Positions 23,865 through 32,382 are shown, counted from the first letter of the stretch. The stretch is 33,756 nt of DNA from a marine bacterium B5-7 (GCA_021604525.1 BQJD01000039.1:1-33756); one strand, 5' to 3'. The notes: generated by a model from the sequence alone, not told the origin. Made by a program: numbers and translations.

Positions 23865-25118
23865 TTGTCCGATCTTTATTCACGAACAGTGAACCACGCC
23901 TGTACAGCGTTGGATCTTGGGGGAACTGTTCGTGATGTCGAGCCTGGAGAAACGCTTCGTATGGCGGAAGCAGTTGGTGCTGAACTTGGTGTCACCAGGC
24001 TCGCCAATGTAACAGGCATGGATAATGTAGGTGTGCCTGTATGGGTTGCGATTCGACCGCTTTCTTACTCGCTTACCGTATCCCAAGGAAAAGGTCTTAC
24101 GAACGACCTTGCCAAAGTATCTGCTCTAATGGAATCTATTGAGCTGGCTCATGCTGAACAGTTCGAGAGTTTGGGTCCGTACAAATCATTTGCAGCATAC
24201 ATAAATGATAATCGCTACATGCCTCCACACCAGCTACCGCTTCGGGCCGGAGTCGAATTAGCGGATGTGTCCGATGTTAATTGGATTCAATGCCGAACAC
24301 TTGATGGTTGTACTGAGAGATACATTCCCAGTGACCTCTTTCGGCTGGATTTTCGTTTCGGCGATAATAAAGGTCCGTTTCTTGGGACTTCGAATGGACT
24401 TGCGTCCGGGAACAGTTTTGAAGAAGCGGTATTGCATGGCGTTTGTGAAGTCATAGAAAGAGATCAAGTTAGCTTTTCAATTGTTGGAAACAGCCTCGGA
24501 GGCGATTCATTTAACACGGAACTTGATGTGCATTTACTCGCTGATCCAGATCTTCAGTGGTTGTGTGAGAAGATCGAAACGGCTGGTCTGTTACTAAGAG
24601 TCTGGTATGCGACGACCAATATCGATATTCCAACATTTATCGCACTGGTTCACGGGCCCGATCAAGAATCGCTGTATCCAATTCGCGCCAAAGGGTTTGG
24701 AAGTCACCCGCTAAAAAAAATTGCACTCTGCAGGGCGATAACAGAGGCTTTGCAAAGCAGGTTGACATATATCTCCGGATCTCGTGATGACCGCTTGTGG
24801 AAAAGTTATTCAGAATCAAGATCAAGAAATGTTTCTGACGAGTTTATTACTCCTTCCAGTGTATCGCTCACTAATTTCAATAATGTTCCCGAGTATCAGG
24901 GAGAGATTGATGTTCGCACCATGCTCGACTGGGTACTGGAGAAAAATAAAAATGCTGGTCTTGAGGATGCGCTAATTGTTGATTTAACCAGAAATGATTT
25001 TAAACTGCCTGTCGTGTGGGTATTTATTCCTGAGTTGGAACACTATGGTCTTCAGCCGGACTATATACCGGGGCGGCGGATGAGTGAATTTATTAAAAAG
25101 ATTCCTGTGCTCCAATGA
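23865..25118 (+). CDS. YcaO domain enzyme (ATP-dependent amide backbone modification)
   Basis: YcaO enzymes activate peptide-backbone amides with ATP to form azolines, amidines or, with TfuA, thioamides. The 417-aa protein shows the ATP/Mg sites of active members: SALMESIELAHAEQ (SxxMExxE), the segment GLASGNSFEEAVLHGVCEVIERDQ, and RAITEALQSRLTYISGSRDD. The N-terminal TVRDVEPGETL and the segment LANVTGMDNVGVPVWVAIRP are also typical. The start is a TTG at 23865, the first start codon in this frame; the nearby ATG at 23857 is out of frame. No C-terminal PxPxP tail, no fused E1-like (cyclodehydratase C) partner and no leader-binding domain are seen. Its stop overlaps the TfuA start (ATGA, 25115-25118), so the two are coupled. 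This organisation fits a stand-alone YcaO-TfuA pair. Confidence 0.88.
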   Translation: MSDLYSRTVNHACTALDLGGTVRDVEPGETLRMAEAVGAELGVTRLANVTGMDNVGVPVWVAIRPLSYSLTVSQGKGLTNDLAKVSALMESIELAHAEQFESLGPYKSFAAYINDNRYMPPHQLPLRAGVELADVSDVNWIQCRTLDGCTERYIPSDLFRLDFRFGDNKGPFLGTSNGLASGNSFEEAVLHGVCEVIERDQVSFSIVGNSLGGDSFNTELDVHLLADPDLQWLCEKIETAGLLLRVWYATTNIDIPTFIALVHGPDQESLYPIRAKGFGSHPLKKIALCRAITEALQSRLTYISGSRDDRLWKSYSESRSRNVSDEFITPSSVSLTNFNNVPEYQGEIDVRTMLDWVLEKNKNAGLEDALIVDLTRNDFKLPVVWVFIPELEHYGLQPDYIPGRRMSEFIKKIPVLQ

Positions 25119-25861
25119 AGAGTTGCGTATTTGCTGGGCCAACTCTCTACCAACGTGAAACATATGGATTGTCTGTATTGCCACCGGCACGGCTTGGTTC
25201 AGCTTTCTGGGCATGGCGAAATGGTTATCACAGAATCGCGATAGTTGATGGCTACTTCGGCTCCATACCTTCCATTTGGCACAAAGAACTCCTGTATGTC
25301 ATATCGCAAGGTGTCCAGGTATGGGGTGCGGGTAGCATCGGTGCTCTTAGAGCCGCTGAGTTATGGAAGTACGGAATGGGTGGCGTGGGCAAGATTTGGC
25401 GGCTGTATAAAAAAGGTGTCATTACCGATGATGATGAAGTATGTGTCACACATGCACCTCAATATATGGACTACCAACCACTAACCGAAGCCTTGGTGAA
25501 TGTACGCTTGTCGGTGCGTGCACTACGTCGATATGGAATGATCACAGTGCAACAGGAATCAATTCTGATTGAAACATTTAAGAATCTGCATTTTTCTGAG
25601 AGATCTAATAGAAATCTTCGCCTGTGTTTTAGTCGAGTCCTTGGATCAAATACTCATTTAAAGGTGTGGAAAGTCTATTCACGCATATCGAGGGATCAGA
25701 AGGGTATGGATGCAGATAGCCTCGTACGTGGTTTGGCGAATGAATCTTTGCCATCGATGCCGAAGCAGGATTGGGTCTTTCCCGAAACTCTGCATTGGAG
25801 AAGGCAATTTGTTGAGAGACTTGGTGATCTTCCAGACGGCGACAAGGATCCATTCTTTTGA
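25115..25861 (+). CDS. tfuA: TfuA family protein, YcaO partner
   Basis: TfuA-like proteins partner YcaO in trifolitoxin synthesis and in thioamidation of archaeal McrA, where they are thought to deliver sulfide. The protein (248 aa) has the family core: FAGPTLYQRE near the N-terminus, IAIVDGYFGSIPSIWHKELL, VWGAGSIGALRAAEL and the following GMGGVGKIW. The C-terminal ~100 residues are more variable. It is coupled to the YcaO gene by an ATGA overlap. The pair must be co-produced, and the presence of TfuA favours a thioamide or related sulfur-containing product over simple azoline formation; that last point is inference. Confidence 0.88.
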   Translation: MKSCVFAGPTLYQRETYGLSVLPPARLGSAFWAWRNGYHRIAIVDGYFGSIPSIWHKELLYVISQGVQVWGAGSIGALRAAELWKYGMGGVGKIWRLYKKGVITDDDEVCVTHAPQYMDYQPLTEALVNVRLSVRALRRYGMITVQQESILIETFKNLHFSERSNRNLRLCFSRVLGSNTHLKVWKVYSRISRDQKGMDADSLVRGLANESLPSMPKQDWVFPETLHWRRQFVERLGDLPDGDKDPFF

Positions 25862-25891
25862 CAACTACTGATAAGTCAATATTCAAATCAC

Positions 25892-26716
25892 ATGTATCAG
25901 GAAATCTGTAAGCCAACTGACAATTACTATACTCACCTGAAGAAACTTTTTCAGGCACGTAGATATGATGACATGCTTTCACTGGTAACGGGCATAACTC
26001 CCACAAGCCCGTACTACACGATTTCCAAGGCATGGGAAATAGTTACTACAGGCAAAATATCTGATTCATCAGGCCTCGGTGAATTAATTGACTACGATAG
26101 GGATATCATGGTGTTTGATACAGGCCAGGGAGAAATTCTCTCCAAGCGCGATGATCTGGATAATGAGACCAGACGTATCTGGCACTCGATGGAATGTATC
26201 AAACCGGATTCCAGAATGCCGTATCGAAAGGGCAAGAAAACCAGGGATATATTCGAAGATGAGAGTTTTAATACGGAAACGATCTTTGAAGTATTCTCCA
26301 CATGCTTTGCAGCATTTGTTTGTCATATTCGTCAGGATGCAGTGTTAAGGTCCAGTAAGAATGCCTATCTGCAAGGATGGCAGAATGTTGTTGCTCCAAC
26401 GGGTTCTTTAGGTGCCCACTTTCATCCAGGTGCCTGGATAAGCCTCGTGTATTATCCCCCAAGAGATGGAATCGTTAAGAACAATAATAGTAGTATCGTA
26501 TTCGGATGTTATCCAGAAGAAATGGGTGGTGGTGATGGAATAATGAAGCTGGAAGTTGAGGCAAAGGTAGGGCGCATCATAGTATTTCCAGCCTTCATGG
26601 GACACGCTGTTCGTGAACAAAACGCAAATGCATCAAGGGTCAGTTTGGCTGCGGATATTCGCTTTGCTTATACACAGCAAGATCTCACAGAGCATGCAGT
26701 GTTGCACACCTCCTGA
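25892..26716 (+). CDS. Putative 2OG-Fe(II) oxygenase (TIGR02466-like)
   Basis: The C-terminal third resembles the 2OG-Fe(II) oxygenase group 5: WQNVVAPTGSLGAHFHPGAW (residues ~165-185, likely first iron ligand), ISLVYYPP, then GRIIVFPAFMGHAVREQ (distal His) and ASRVSLAADIRF, with the Arg that would bind 2-oxoglutarate. The N-terminal 90 residues resemble TPR-like helical regions (DNYYTHLKKLFQARRYDDML). It is 274 aa and starts 30 bp after the TfuA gene, so it is probably in the same operon. In this setting it could hydroxylate the YcaO/TfuA substrate or an amino-acid building block. That function is not shown by sequence. No good ribosome binding site is visible before the ATG. Confidence 0.65.
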   Translation: MYQEICKPTDNYYTHLKKLFQARRYDDMLSLVTGITPTSPYYTISKAWEIVTTGKISDSSGLGELIDYDRDIMVFDTGQGEILSKRDDLDNETRRIWHSMECIKPDSRMPYRKGKKTRDIFEDESFNTETIFEVFSTCFAAFVCHIRQDAVLRSSKNAYLQGWQNVVAPTGSLGAHFHPGAWISLVYYPPRDGIVKNNNSSIVFGCYPEEMGGGDGIMKLEVEAKVGRIIVFPAFMGHAVREQNANASRVSLAADIRFAYTQQDLTEHAVLHTS

Positions 26717-26902
26717 AATATAGTATCCCGTAAGCTCTGGTTACCGAATAAAGCGGGTTCAGATTGCATTACTGTCAGGCTCGCCATCTGTCATAAAAGA
26801 CGATTCAATCGAATAGAATCGGCAAACAGTAGCTGAGTCCCTTACGAAAACAAAATTAGGGTAATCTGGCGCATTGGCTTGTCGCAACATAGGTGAATTA
26901 TC

Positions 26903-28252
26903 ATGTCAAAATCTATTCAACAGCCGGAATATACTGAAGGCGATATCAATCTTTCGCCTCGCAGGCAAGAATGGACGAAGCAGAACATTGGAGAGGAAAC
27001 CACACAATTATTGGATGAGGATACGAAGTATTTTCTGCGCCAATCCTTGTCTACTCCGTGTTTGAATGCGATACGGGGGAGCAAGGGAATTTACCTGGAG
27101 GATTTCCAAGGCCGGATGATCATGGATTTCCATGGAAACAGCGTTCATCAGGTAGGTCATGGACATCCCCGTGTTATTGAAGCTATAAAAAAACAACTCG
27201 ATCAGATTCCATTTTGTCCACGACGTTACACTAATCAGATAGCAGTGGATCTGGCAAAGCGCCTGATTGACCTTGCTCCTGATGGTCTTAACAAGGTGTT
27301 GTTTTCTCCAGGTGGTACTTCAGCAATAGGCATGGCACTGAAGCTTGCCCGTTACGCGACCAATCGTTACAAAACCATATCGATGTGGGACAGTTTTCAT
27401 GGCGCATCACTGGATGCAATATCAATTGGCGGCGAGGCGCTGTTTCGTAAAGATATTGGGCCATTGTTACCGGGTTGCGAACACATACCACCGCCAATTC
27501 AGGGAAAGTGTCATTTCAACTGTAAAGACGAGGAGCATACCGGCTGTACTGACTACCTGGAATATTTGCTGAGCATGCATGGCGATGTCGCGGCAATCAT
27601 TGCTGAACCTATGCGGTGGACAACCGTCGAATTGCCGCCACTTGGATATTGGAAACGTGTTAGGGAGATATGCGATCGACACGGTGTGTTACTGATCTTT
27701 GATGAAATACCATCGGCACTAGGGCGAACCGGAAAGATGTTTGTTTGCGAACATTTTGATGTCGTGCCGGACATATTGGTGATTGGTAAAGGACTTGGCG
27801 GAGGTGTATTCCCAATGGCTGCCATGATTGCAAAGGAGGAACTGGATATTGTTGGCGACCGTGCTCTCGGCCACTATACTCATGAAAAAAGCTCGGTAGG
27901 TTGTGCAGCCGCCCTGGCTACCATCGATAGTATTCTCGAAGATGGTTTGATCGAGGCCGCGATAAACTTGGGTAATTATGCACTTGCACGCCTCTCGGAA
28001 ATGCAGACGCGTCTGCCACTTATCCATGATGTGCGTGGTCTTGGATTACATATTGGAATTGAGCTACGCCGAGACGGAATATCCGCTAACGATGAGGCCG
28101 ACGCAGTACTTTATCATTCCCTGTCTCGAGGACTTAGTTACAAGGTAGGTGGTGGTTGTGTGTTAACCCTGTGTCCACCAATGACAATTACACAGGATGA
28201 GCTTGACCGTGCCTTGAAAATTGTTGAAGAGGGTATCGTTTCAGTTAACTAA
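26903..28252 (+). CDS. Class III PLP-dependent enzyme, PbfA-like
   Basis: A 449-aa fold-type I PLP protein. Visible are the substrate-entrance segment DFHGNSVHQVGHGHPRVIEA, the PLP-phosphate loop GGTSAIGMALKLAR, the pyridine-N aspartate Asp267 in LLIFDEIPSALGRTG and the Schiff-base Lys296 in VIGKGLGGG. From memory of the family, the sequence around DFHGNSVHQ, MWDSFHGASLDAISIGGEAL and GPLLPGCEH resembles (R)-1-hydroxy-2-aminoethylphosphonate ammonia-lyase (PbfA), not ordinary ornithine or GABA aminotransferases. No other phosphonate gene is nearby, so either it acts on another amino compound or phosphonate genes lie elsewhere. AGGTG is 7 nt before the ATG. The 186-bp gap from the oxygenase gene leaves room for its own promoter. 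Confidence 0.75.
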   Translation: MSKSIQQPEYTEGDINLSPRRQEWTKQNIGEETTQLLDEDTKYFLRQSLSTPCLNAIRGSKGIYLEDFQGRMIMDFHGNSVHQVGHGHPRVIEAIKKQLDQIPFCPRRYTNQIAVDLAKRLIDLAPDGLNKVLFSPGGTSAIGMALKLARYATNRYKTISMWDSFHGASLDAISIGGEALFRKDIGPLLPGCEHIPPPIQGKCHFNCKDEEHTGCTDYLEYLLSMHGDVAAIIAEPMRWTTVELPPLGYWKRVREICDRHGVLLIFDEIPSALGRTGKMFVCEHFDVVPDILVIGKGLGGGVFPMAAMIAKEELDIVGDRALGHYTHEKSSVGCAAALATIDSILEDGLIEAAINLGNYALARLSEMQTRLPLIHDVRGLGLHIGIELRRDGISANDEADAVLYHSLSRGLSYKVGGGCVLTLCPPMTITQDELDRALKIVEEGIVSVN

Positions 28253-28285
28253 TATAATCTTCTGTTCATGAAGTGGTGAGAATTA

Positions 28286-29239
28286 ATGGAGTACAAAGAT
28301 TATTACGCGATCATGGGCGTCGGTCGTGATGCCACGCAAGATGAAATCAAACGATCCTATCGTAAGCTTGCACGGAAATACCATCCGGATGTCAGCAAGG
28401 AATCTGACGCAGATGAGAAGTTCAAGGAGGTTGGTGAAGCCTATGAAGTTCTTAAAGATCCGGAAAAACGCGCCGCATATGATCAATTGGGTATGCAGTG
28501 GAAAGCAGGACAGGAGTTTCATCCACCACCGAATTGGGACGAAGGATTCGAATTTCGCGGTGGAGGCTACACAGCGGGCGATTCTGGTGGTCATAGTGAT
28601 TTTTTCGAAGAGCTATTCGGTCATGGTCAGGCGCGTCAGGGTCGGTCGAGTGGCCACAGGGGCTTCCGGATGCGCGGGGAAGATCACCATGCCAAAGTAC
28701 GGATTGATCTCGAAGATAACTTTAACGGTGCGACACGATCGATATCACTACGAATGCCGGAAGTAACGGACGACGGCCATGTGATAACTCGTGAGCGTAC
28801 GCTGAGTGTGCGCATCCCCAAGGGTATCCGCGCGGGTCAGAGTATACGACTGGCGGGTCAGGGCGGTCCCGGGTTCGGAGGAGGAGAGACGGGTGATCTG
28901 TACCTTGAGGTGGAGTTTAATAACCACCCGCTTTATCGAATCGATGGGGCGGATATTTATCTCGACCTGCCTGTTACGCCCTGGGAAGCGGCACTTGGCG
29001 CAAGTGTTCAAGCACCAACTCCATCAGGAATAATCGATTTAAAAATTCCACCTAACTCGAAACAGGGACGTAAGCTGAGAGTCAAGGGACGCGGCTTGGC
29101 AGGCAAACGGCCTGGTGATTTATATGTGGTTTTAAATGTAAACCTACCGCCTGCAGATAACGATGCGGCAAAAGAACTATATAGGCAAATGGAAGACCAA
29201 CTCGGATTCAACCCACGCGCAACTATGGGGGTATCCTGA
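28286..29239 (+). CDS. cbpA: DnaJ-like co-chaperone CbpA
   Basis: A 317-aa Hsp40-type protein. The N-terminal J domain (residues 1-70) has the HPD motif at 33-35 (KYHPDVSKE) needed to stimulate DnaK ATPase, followed by a Gly/Phe-rich linker (~75-115). The C-terminal substrate domains include ARVRIDLEDNF-type and GQSIRLAGQGGPGFGGGETG elements and the ending GRKLRVKGRGLAGKRPGDL. There is no cysteine-rich zinc finger, which separates CbpA from DnaJ. It is followed immediately by the modulator gene cbpM, the usual arrangement. It assists DnaK in protein folding in the cytoplasm. The start codon has only a weak upstream purine run. Confidence 0.92.
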   Translation: MEYKDYYAIMGVGRDATQDEIKRSYRKLARKYHPDVSKESDADEKFKEVGEAYEVLKDPEKRAAYDQLGMQWKAGQEFHPPPNWDEGFEFRGGGYTAGDSGGHSDFFEELFGHGQARQGRSSGHRGFRMRGEDHHAKVRIDLEDNFNGATRSISLRMPEVTDDGHVITRERTLSVRIPKGIRAGQSIRLAGQGGPGFGGGETGDLYLEVEFNNHPLYRIDGADIYLDLPVTPWEAALGASVQAPTPSGIIDLKIPPNSKQGRKLRVKGRGLAGKRPGDLYVVLNVNLPPADNDAAKELYRQMEDQLGFNPRATMGVS

Positions 29240-29243
29240 ACTT

Positions 29244-29570
29244 ATGAAAGCTAAAGATTACTCGACAGCGTCAGTCGAACTTATTGATGAACAAACAACA
29301 TTCACGCTTGCCGAATTGTGTCGTTGCTGTTCCGTTGAAGCAGAACTCATCGAGGCCCTGGTAGAGCAGGGTATCATTGAGCCAATCGGTAAACGCGGCA
29401 GGCATTGGTATTTTCCTTCCAGCAGCCTGCGACGCACACGTATCACCATACGACTGCAAAATGATCTCGGCGTTAACCTTTCTGGAGCCGCTCTTGCGCT
29501 TGACCTGCTTGAACGTATCGAGGAACTCGATGCACGCTTGCGAGTCATGCAAAGTGATCGCTCAAGTTGA
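29244..29570 (+). CDS. cbpM: Chaperone modulator CbpM
   Basis: This 108-aa protein is expected to bind the J domain of CbpA and inhibit it. The ATG at 29244 starts 4 bp after the CbpA stop; the frame extends upstream to 29163 but that part overlaps cbpA and does not resemble the family. A MerR-like HTH region is visible: TFTLAELCRCCSVEAELIEA, then LVEQGIIEPIG and SLRRTRITIRLQNDLGVNLSG, with a C-terminal coiled-coil helix ALDLLERIEELDARLRVMQ. This is the typical layout of the family. Confidence 0.9.
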   Translation: MKAKDYSTASVELIDEQTTFTLAELCRCCSVEAELIEALVEQGIIEPIGKRGRHWYFPSSSLRRTRITIRLQNDLGVNLSGAALALDLLERIEELDARLRVMQSDRSS

Positions 29571-29673
29571 TGATATCTTCACGCTGAGGGTCAGAATATG
29601 TTTAAAGAACGCCTGATAAGGACTACTTTGCCGATCGATAGCATCTGGCGGTGAGTAGTACAATTTCATCACG

Positions 29674-30513
29674 ATGAAAATCGTAACTTACAATATTCAG
29701 TTTTCGAGAGGGAAAGATGATCGTTATGATCTTCAACGAATTGCTGACACGGTAACCACTGCAGATATCATCGCACTCCAGGAAGTAGAAAGATTCTGGC
29801 CACGGAGTGGAATGCAGGACCAACCCGCATTACTGTCTGCCCTGTTACCACAATACTATTGGATTTACGCCCCCGTATTCGATGTATATGCAGGCGGGTC
29901 GCCCATTCAGAATAAACGACGACAATTCGGCAATATGCTGCTGAGTAAATATCCTGTTCTGTCGTCACGCTTTGTAGTCTTGCCCAAGCATCATTATCCT
30001 GAAGAATTTAATATGTATCAGGGAGCTCAAGAGTGCGTAATTGAAACACCCGTTGGTGTTCTGTCACTATGGAACGTTCATCTTGGATATTTAGATAGCG
30101 AAGAGCGATTGGAACAACTCGTCTATCTGATGGGAGTAGTGACAAGACTTTCTAAAGAACTGGGTGCCTGGTCAGGGCCAGGTGACTTACAGGGCAATGA
30201 CTGGAGTTGTGGCATGGTATCGCCTCCAGATATCGACCACATAATTTGGTGCGGAGATTTCAATAGTGAGCCGGACTCCCCTGAGTACCAATTTATTCTT
30301 GCTAGTGATTTTGAAGACGCCGCCATGCGTTGCGATGCGATGTCGGATGACTTCACACATATGAGCCTCGACACGGATCCTCCACTACGCAGGCGACTGG
30401 ATTATTGCTTTATACAAAAGGGGTTGTCTGACCGCGTTTCCAATTACCGGGTTGATCGAGAAGCAATTGGCTCTGACCATCAGCCGGTATGGGTGGAGTT
30501 TTCAACAAATTAG
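29674..30513 (+). CDS. Endonuclease/exonuclease/phosphatase family protein
   Basis: A 279-aa cytoplasmic metal-dependent phosphoesterase-type protein. All family landmarks are present: YNIQFSRG, the catalytic Glu in ALQEVERFWP, NVHLGYLDSEERLEQL, WCGDFNSEPDSPEY (GDFN), RRRLDYCFI and the final SDHQPVWVEF. Members hydrolyse nucleic acids, inositol phosphates or sphingomyelin; this one has no signal peptide and cannot be assigned further. The stop TAG (30511-30513) coincides with the left boundary of the MITE, so the inserted element supplies the last base of the stop. The protein still ends where the family usually ends, so function is probably unharmed. Confidence 0.87.
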   Translation: MKIVTYNIQFSRGKDDRYDLQRIADTVTTADIIALQEVERFWPRSGMQDQPALLSALLPQYYWIYAPVFDVYAGGSPIQNKRRQFGNMLLSKYPVLSSRFVVLPKHHYPEEFNMYQGAQECVIETPVGVLSLWNVHLGYLDSEERLEQLVYLMGVVTRLSKELGAWSGPGDLQGNDWSCGMVSPPDIDHIIWCGDFNSEPDSPEYQFILASDFEDAAMRCDAMSDDFTHMSLDTDPPLRRRLDYCFIQKGLSDRVSNYRVDREAIGSDHQPVWVEFSTN

Positions 30514-30648
30514 AACCTGTCTCACAATAGCTGCAACCCACCATGCGGTGTTAAATGCTCGCTCAAATGCTCATTTATCCATGCAAACTGTGCGTTTACG
30601 CTCCCATTTACCTTATCTTGGCGGCCTTGCTCATTTTGAGACAGGTTC
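30513..30648. mobile_element. MITE-like element (136 bp) with terminal inverted repeats
   Basis: The left end reads GAACCTGTCTCACAAT and the right end ATTTTGAGACAGGTTC; these are inverted complements with one mismatch in 16. The interior contains no coding frame. TA dinucleotides flank both sides (30511-30512, 30649-30650), as expected for a TA target duplication of the IS630/Tc1 type, though a 3-bp TTA/TAA interpretation is also possible. It lacks a transposase and would have been moved in trans. It lies between the EEP-family gene and the convergent DUF4399 gene, and may also form a transcription-terminating hairpin. Confidence 0.75.
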
Positions 30649-30664
30649 TAAAGCGTCGAACAAT

Positions 30665-31078
30665 CTACTCTACTGTAATGGTGATCTTCTCAGACACTAC
30701 AGGCGGGTTATGGGGTATATGTGAAAAGTCTCCAAGGAGTAGCTGCAAGGTGTGTTCGCCAGGTGTAAGTTCCACAGACGTTTCCGTTTGACCACCACCA
30801 AAGTGACGATAGTTCTCGTCGCTCGGGATGGGTTGGTCAAGATCAGGTAAATCAGCATCGATAATCAGGTGATGATGCCCGGTATTGTCCTTCTGAGTCC
30901 CGGCTGGAGCGACGCCCATTCCAGACAGGCCGAATCGAACAGTAACCGGACTCGAAACAGTAGCACCATTTACAGGAGTGATTATGTACAGGCTGACGCC
31001 TGCGGGCGCTGGAGTTGTACCAGCAAGCGTAACGGACGGGATGATTAATAATGCGAGATAAATAACCAGTTTTTTCAT
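30665..31078 (-). CDS. DUF4399 family exported protein
   Basis: A 137-aa protein with a signal peptide (MKKLVIYLALLIIPSVTLAG, cleaved near residue 20) and one compact beta domain: LYIITPVNGATVSSPVTVRF, then GLSGMGVAPAG, TGHHHLIIDAD (histidine cluster) and the ending GEHTLQLLLGDFSHIPHNPP. This is the DUF4399 pattern; the HHH may bind metal, but the family has no assigned function. AAGGAG lies 8 nt before the ATG. It is encoded convergent with the EEP-family gene, with the MITE between their ends. Confidence 0.88.
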   Translation of the reverse strand: MKKLVIYLALLIIPSVTLAGTTPAPAGVSLYIITPVNGATVSSPVTVRFGLSGMGVAPAGTQKDNTGHHHLIIDADLPDLDQPIPSDENYRHFGGGQTETSVELTPGEHTLQLLLGDFSHIPHNPPVVSEKITITVE

Positions 31079-31240
31079 CGTCTAACTCCTTTAATAGATG
31101 ATTGGTGGTAGCTGCCGTACGATCAGTACAGCGTGGATATACCGTACCTATGTCCACCATATTTGGTCAAGACTGTATGCAAAAAAAAGTGACAGTCGAG
31201 CGGTATGACTATTACGCATCAGTTCAATTGCCAGTCACAC

Positions 31241-31954
31241 TTAAACGCGAGCGAGATATACGGTTTGTGTGAACGGACGGTCCTGAAGCGGATTGTGAAA
31301 CGTCACTGGCGTCGCCCACGCACTAGTAAAAACACTAGCCAGTCGATCAGTGAATGTTGCATCGGGTTTGTCATTGGACCAGAGGCCGAATACACCATTC
31401 GGTCGCAGGTGAGCAGATAGAGCACGCAACCCGTCAGGTCGGTAGAAACTTTCGCTTCGCTCATCAAGCAGAGCTTCGGGGGAGTGATCGATATCGAGCA
31501 GAATAGCGTCGAATTTTCTATCAGGTGTGTTCGGGTCAAAGCCGGTACTTGTGTTTGACAAGGCAAAGAAATCGCCTTGCACAATCCTGCAACGCGGATC
31601 GCTGGTTAACCCGACTCCCAGCGGGAGTAATCCGCGCTTATGCCAGTCAATCACCGGCTCAAGCATCTCTACGACAATCAACGACCTGACATCGTTATGT
31701 TCAAGAACTGCACGTGCGGTATAACCGAGGCCGAGTCCTCCAACGAGAACATCCAGTTGGTTGCCAACCAGTGGCTCGAGTCCCAACTGAGCCAGCGCGA
31801 TTTCAGATACAGTGAACAAGCTCGACATCAAAAATTCATCGCCGAGCTTTATCTCAAGCACATCCACATCAATTTTCAACTCGCGTCGACGCCGCAAGCT
31901 GATATCGCCAATTGATGTTGATTGACAATCCAGTTCTTCGAATAACTCGTCCAT
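31241..31954 (-). CDS. Spermidine synthase-like (polyamine aminopropyltransferase fold) protein
   Basis: A 237-aa Rossmann-fold protein from the ATG at 31954 (a TTG at 31966 would add four residues). Recognisable parts are the SAM-type motif VLVGGLGLGYTARAVL, the acidic VVEMLEPVIDWH after strand 2, CRIVQGDFFALS and FDAILLDIDHSPEALL. The family includes true aminopropyltransferases and related SAM-binding enzymes; without the N-terminal beta domain of SpeE and without a neighbouring speD it may use another substrate. It begins 18 bp before the end of the small exported protein gene, on the same strand, and may be cotranscribed with it. Confidence 0.82.
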   Translation of the reverse strand: MDELFEELDCQSTSIGDISLRRRRELKIDVDVLEIKLGDEFLMSSLFTVSEIALAQLGLEPLVGNQLDVLVGGLGLGYTARAVLEHNDVRSLIVVEMLEPVIDWHKRGLLPLGVGLTSDPRCRIVQGDFFALSNTSTGFDPNTPDRKFDAILLDIDHSPEALLDERSESFYRPDGLRALSAHLRPNGVFGLWSNDKPDATFTDRLASVFTSAWATPVTFHNPLQDRPFTQTVYLARV

Positions 31955-31971
31955 GTGAAAGAACAAGCCTA

Positions 31972-32382
31972 CTAAGGGTTTTCTCGAACCAACTGCAAAT
32001 AAATTGATGTCGCCGCCATGATCAAGTCATGGTCCGGGTTTTCCTGGCAATAGAGATCGAGTCTGTCTTTCAGGTCGTTGTTGGAAATTTTTACGGGCGC
32101 TTTTTTAGTCACGCTGATTCCACGAGCCACATTCATTCCTGTGAGGAATCCACGGGTCCACTGCCAAACATTTCCAGGAACAGGCCGACTCATGTTTTGT
32201 TCTTTTGCAATATCGAGCATTGCCTGGCAGCTTTGTGATCCAAAGCCTCCGGCTGAGTAGTCCGCATCTGCGATTGAGATAAAACTGATTACCGTAACAA
32301 GAATAACTGAGAATGCTGTTATTCGTAGTGACATTCGATGCGATGCTTTTGAAATCATATTTATGAAAACCCCATTTTTCAC
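31972..32382 (-). CDS. Small exported protein, possibly Rap1a/HdeA-like
   Basis: The protein is 136 aa from a GTG at 32382; in-frame ATGs at 32358 and 32334 are alternatives and none has a good ribosome binding site. A hydrophobic segment (RITAFSVILVTVISFISIAD) is a signal peptide. The mature part is small with two cysteines (QSCQAMLDIA and LYCQENP) likely joined in a disulfide, and the helix-rich layout WQWTRGFLTGMNVA, then LYCQENPDHDLIMAATSIYL. This pattern (C...W..G...G.N...C..NP) recalls the Rap1a/Tai immunity or HdeA-like exported families. The assignment is weak and no effector gene is nearby. Confidence 0.6.
   Translation of the reverse strand: MKNGVFINMISKASHRMSLRITAFSVILVTVISFISIADADYSAGGFGSQSCQAMLDIAKEQNMSRPVPGNVWQWTRGFLTGMNVARGISVTKKAPVKISNNDLKDRLDLYCQENPDHDLIMAATSIYLQLVRENP

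Noticed and set aside
25629-26033. 134-codon minus-strand frame across the TfuA/oxygenase junction
   Set aside because: Antisense to two supported genes and without domain similarity.
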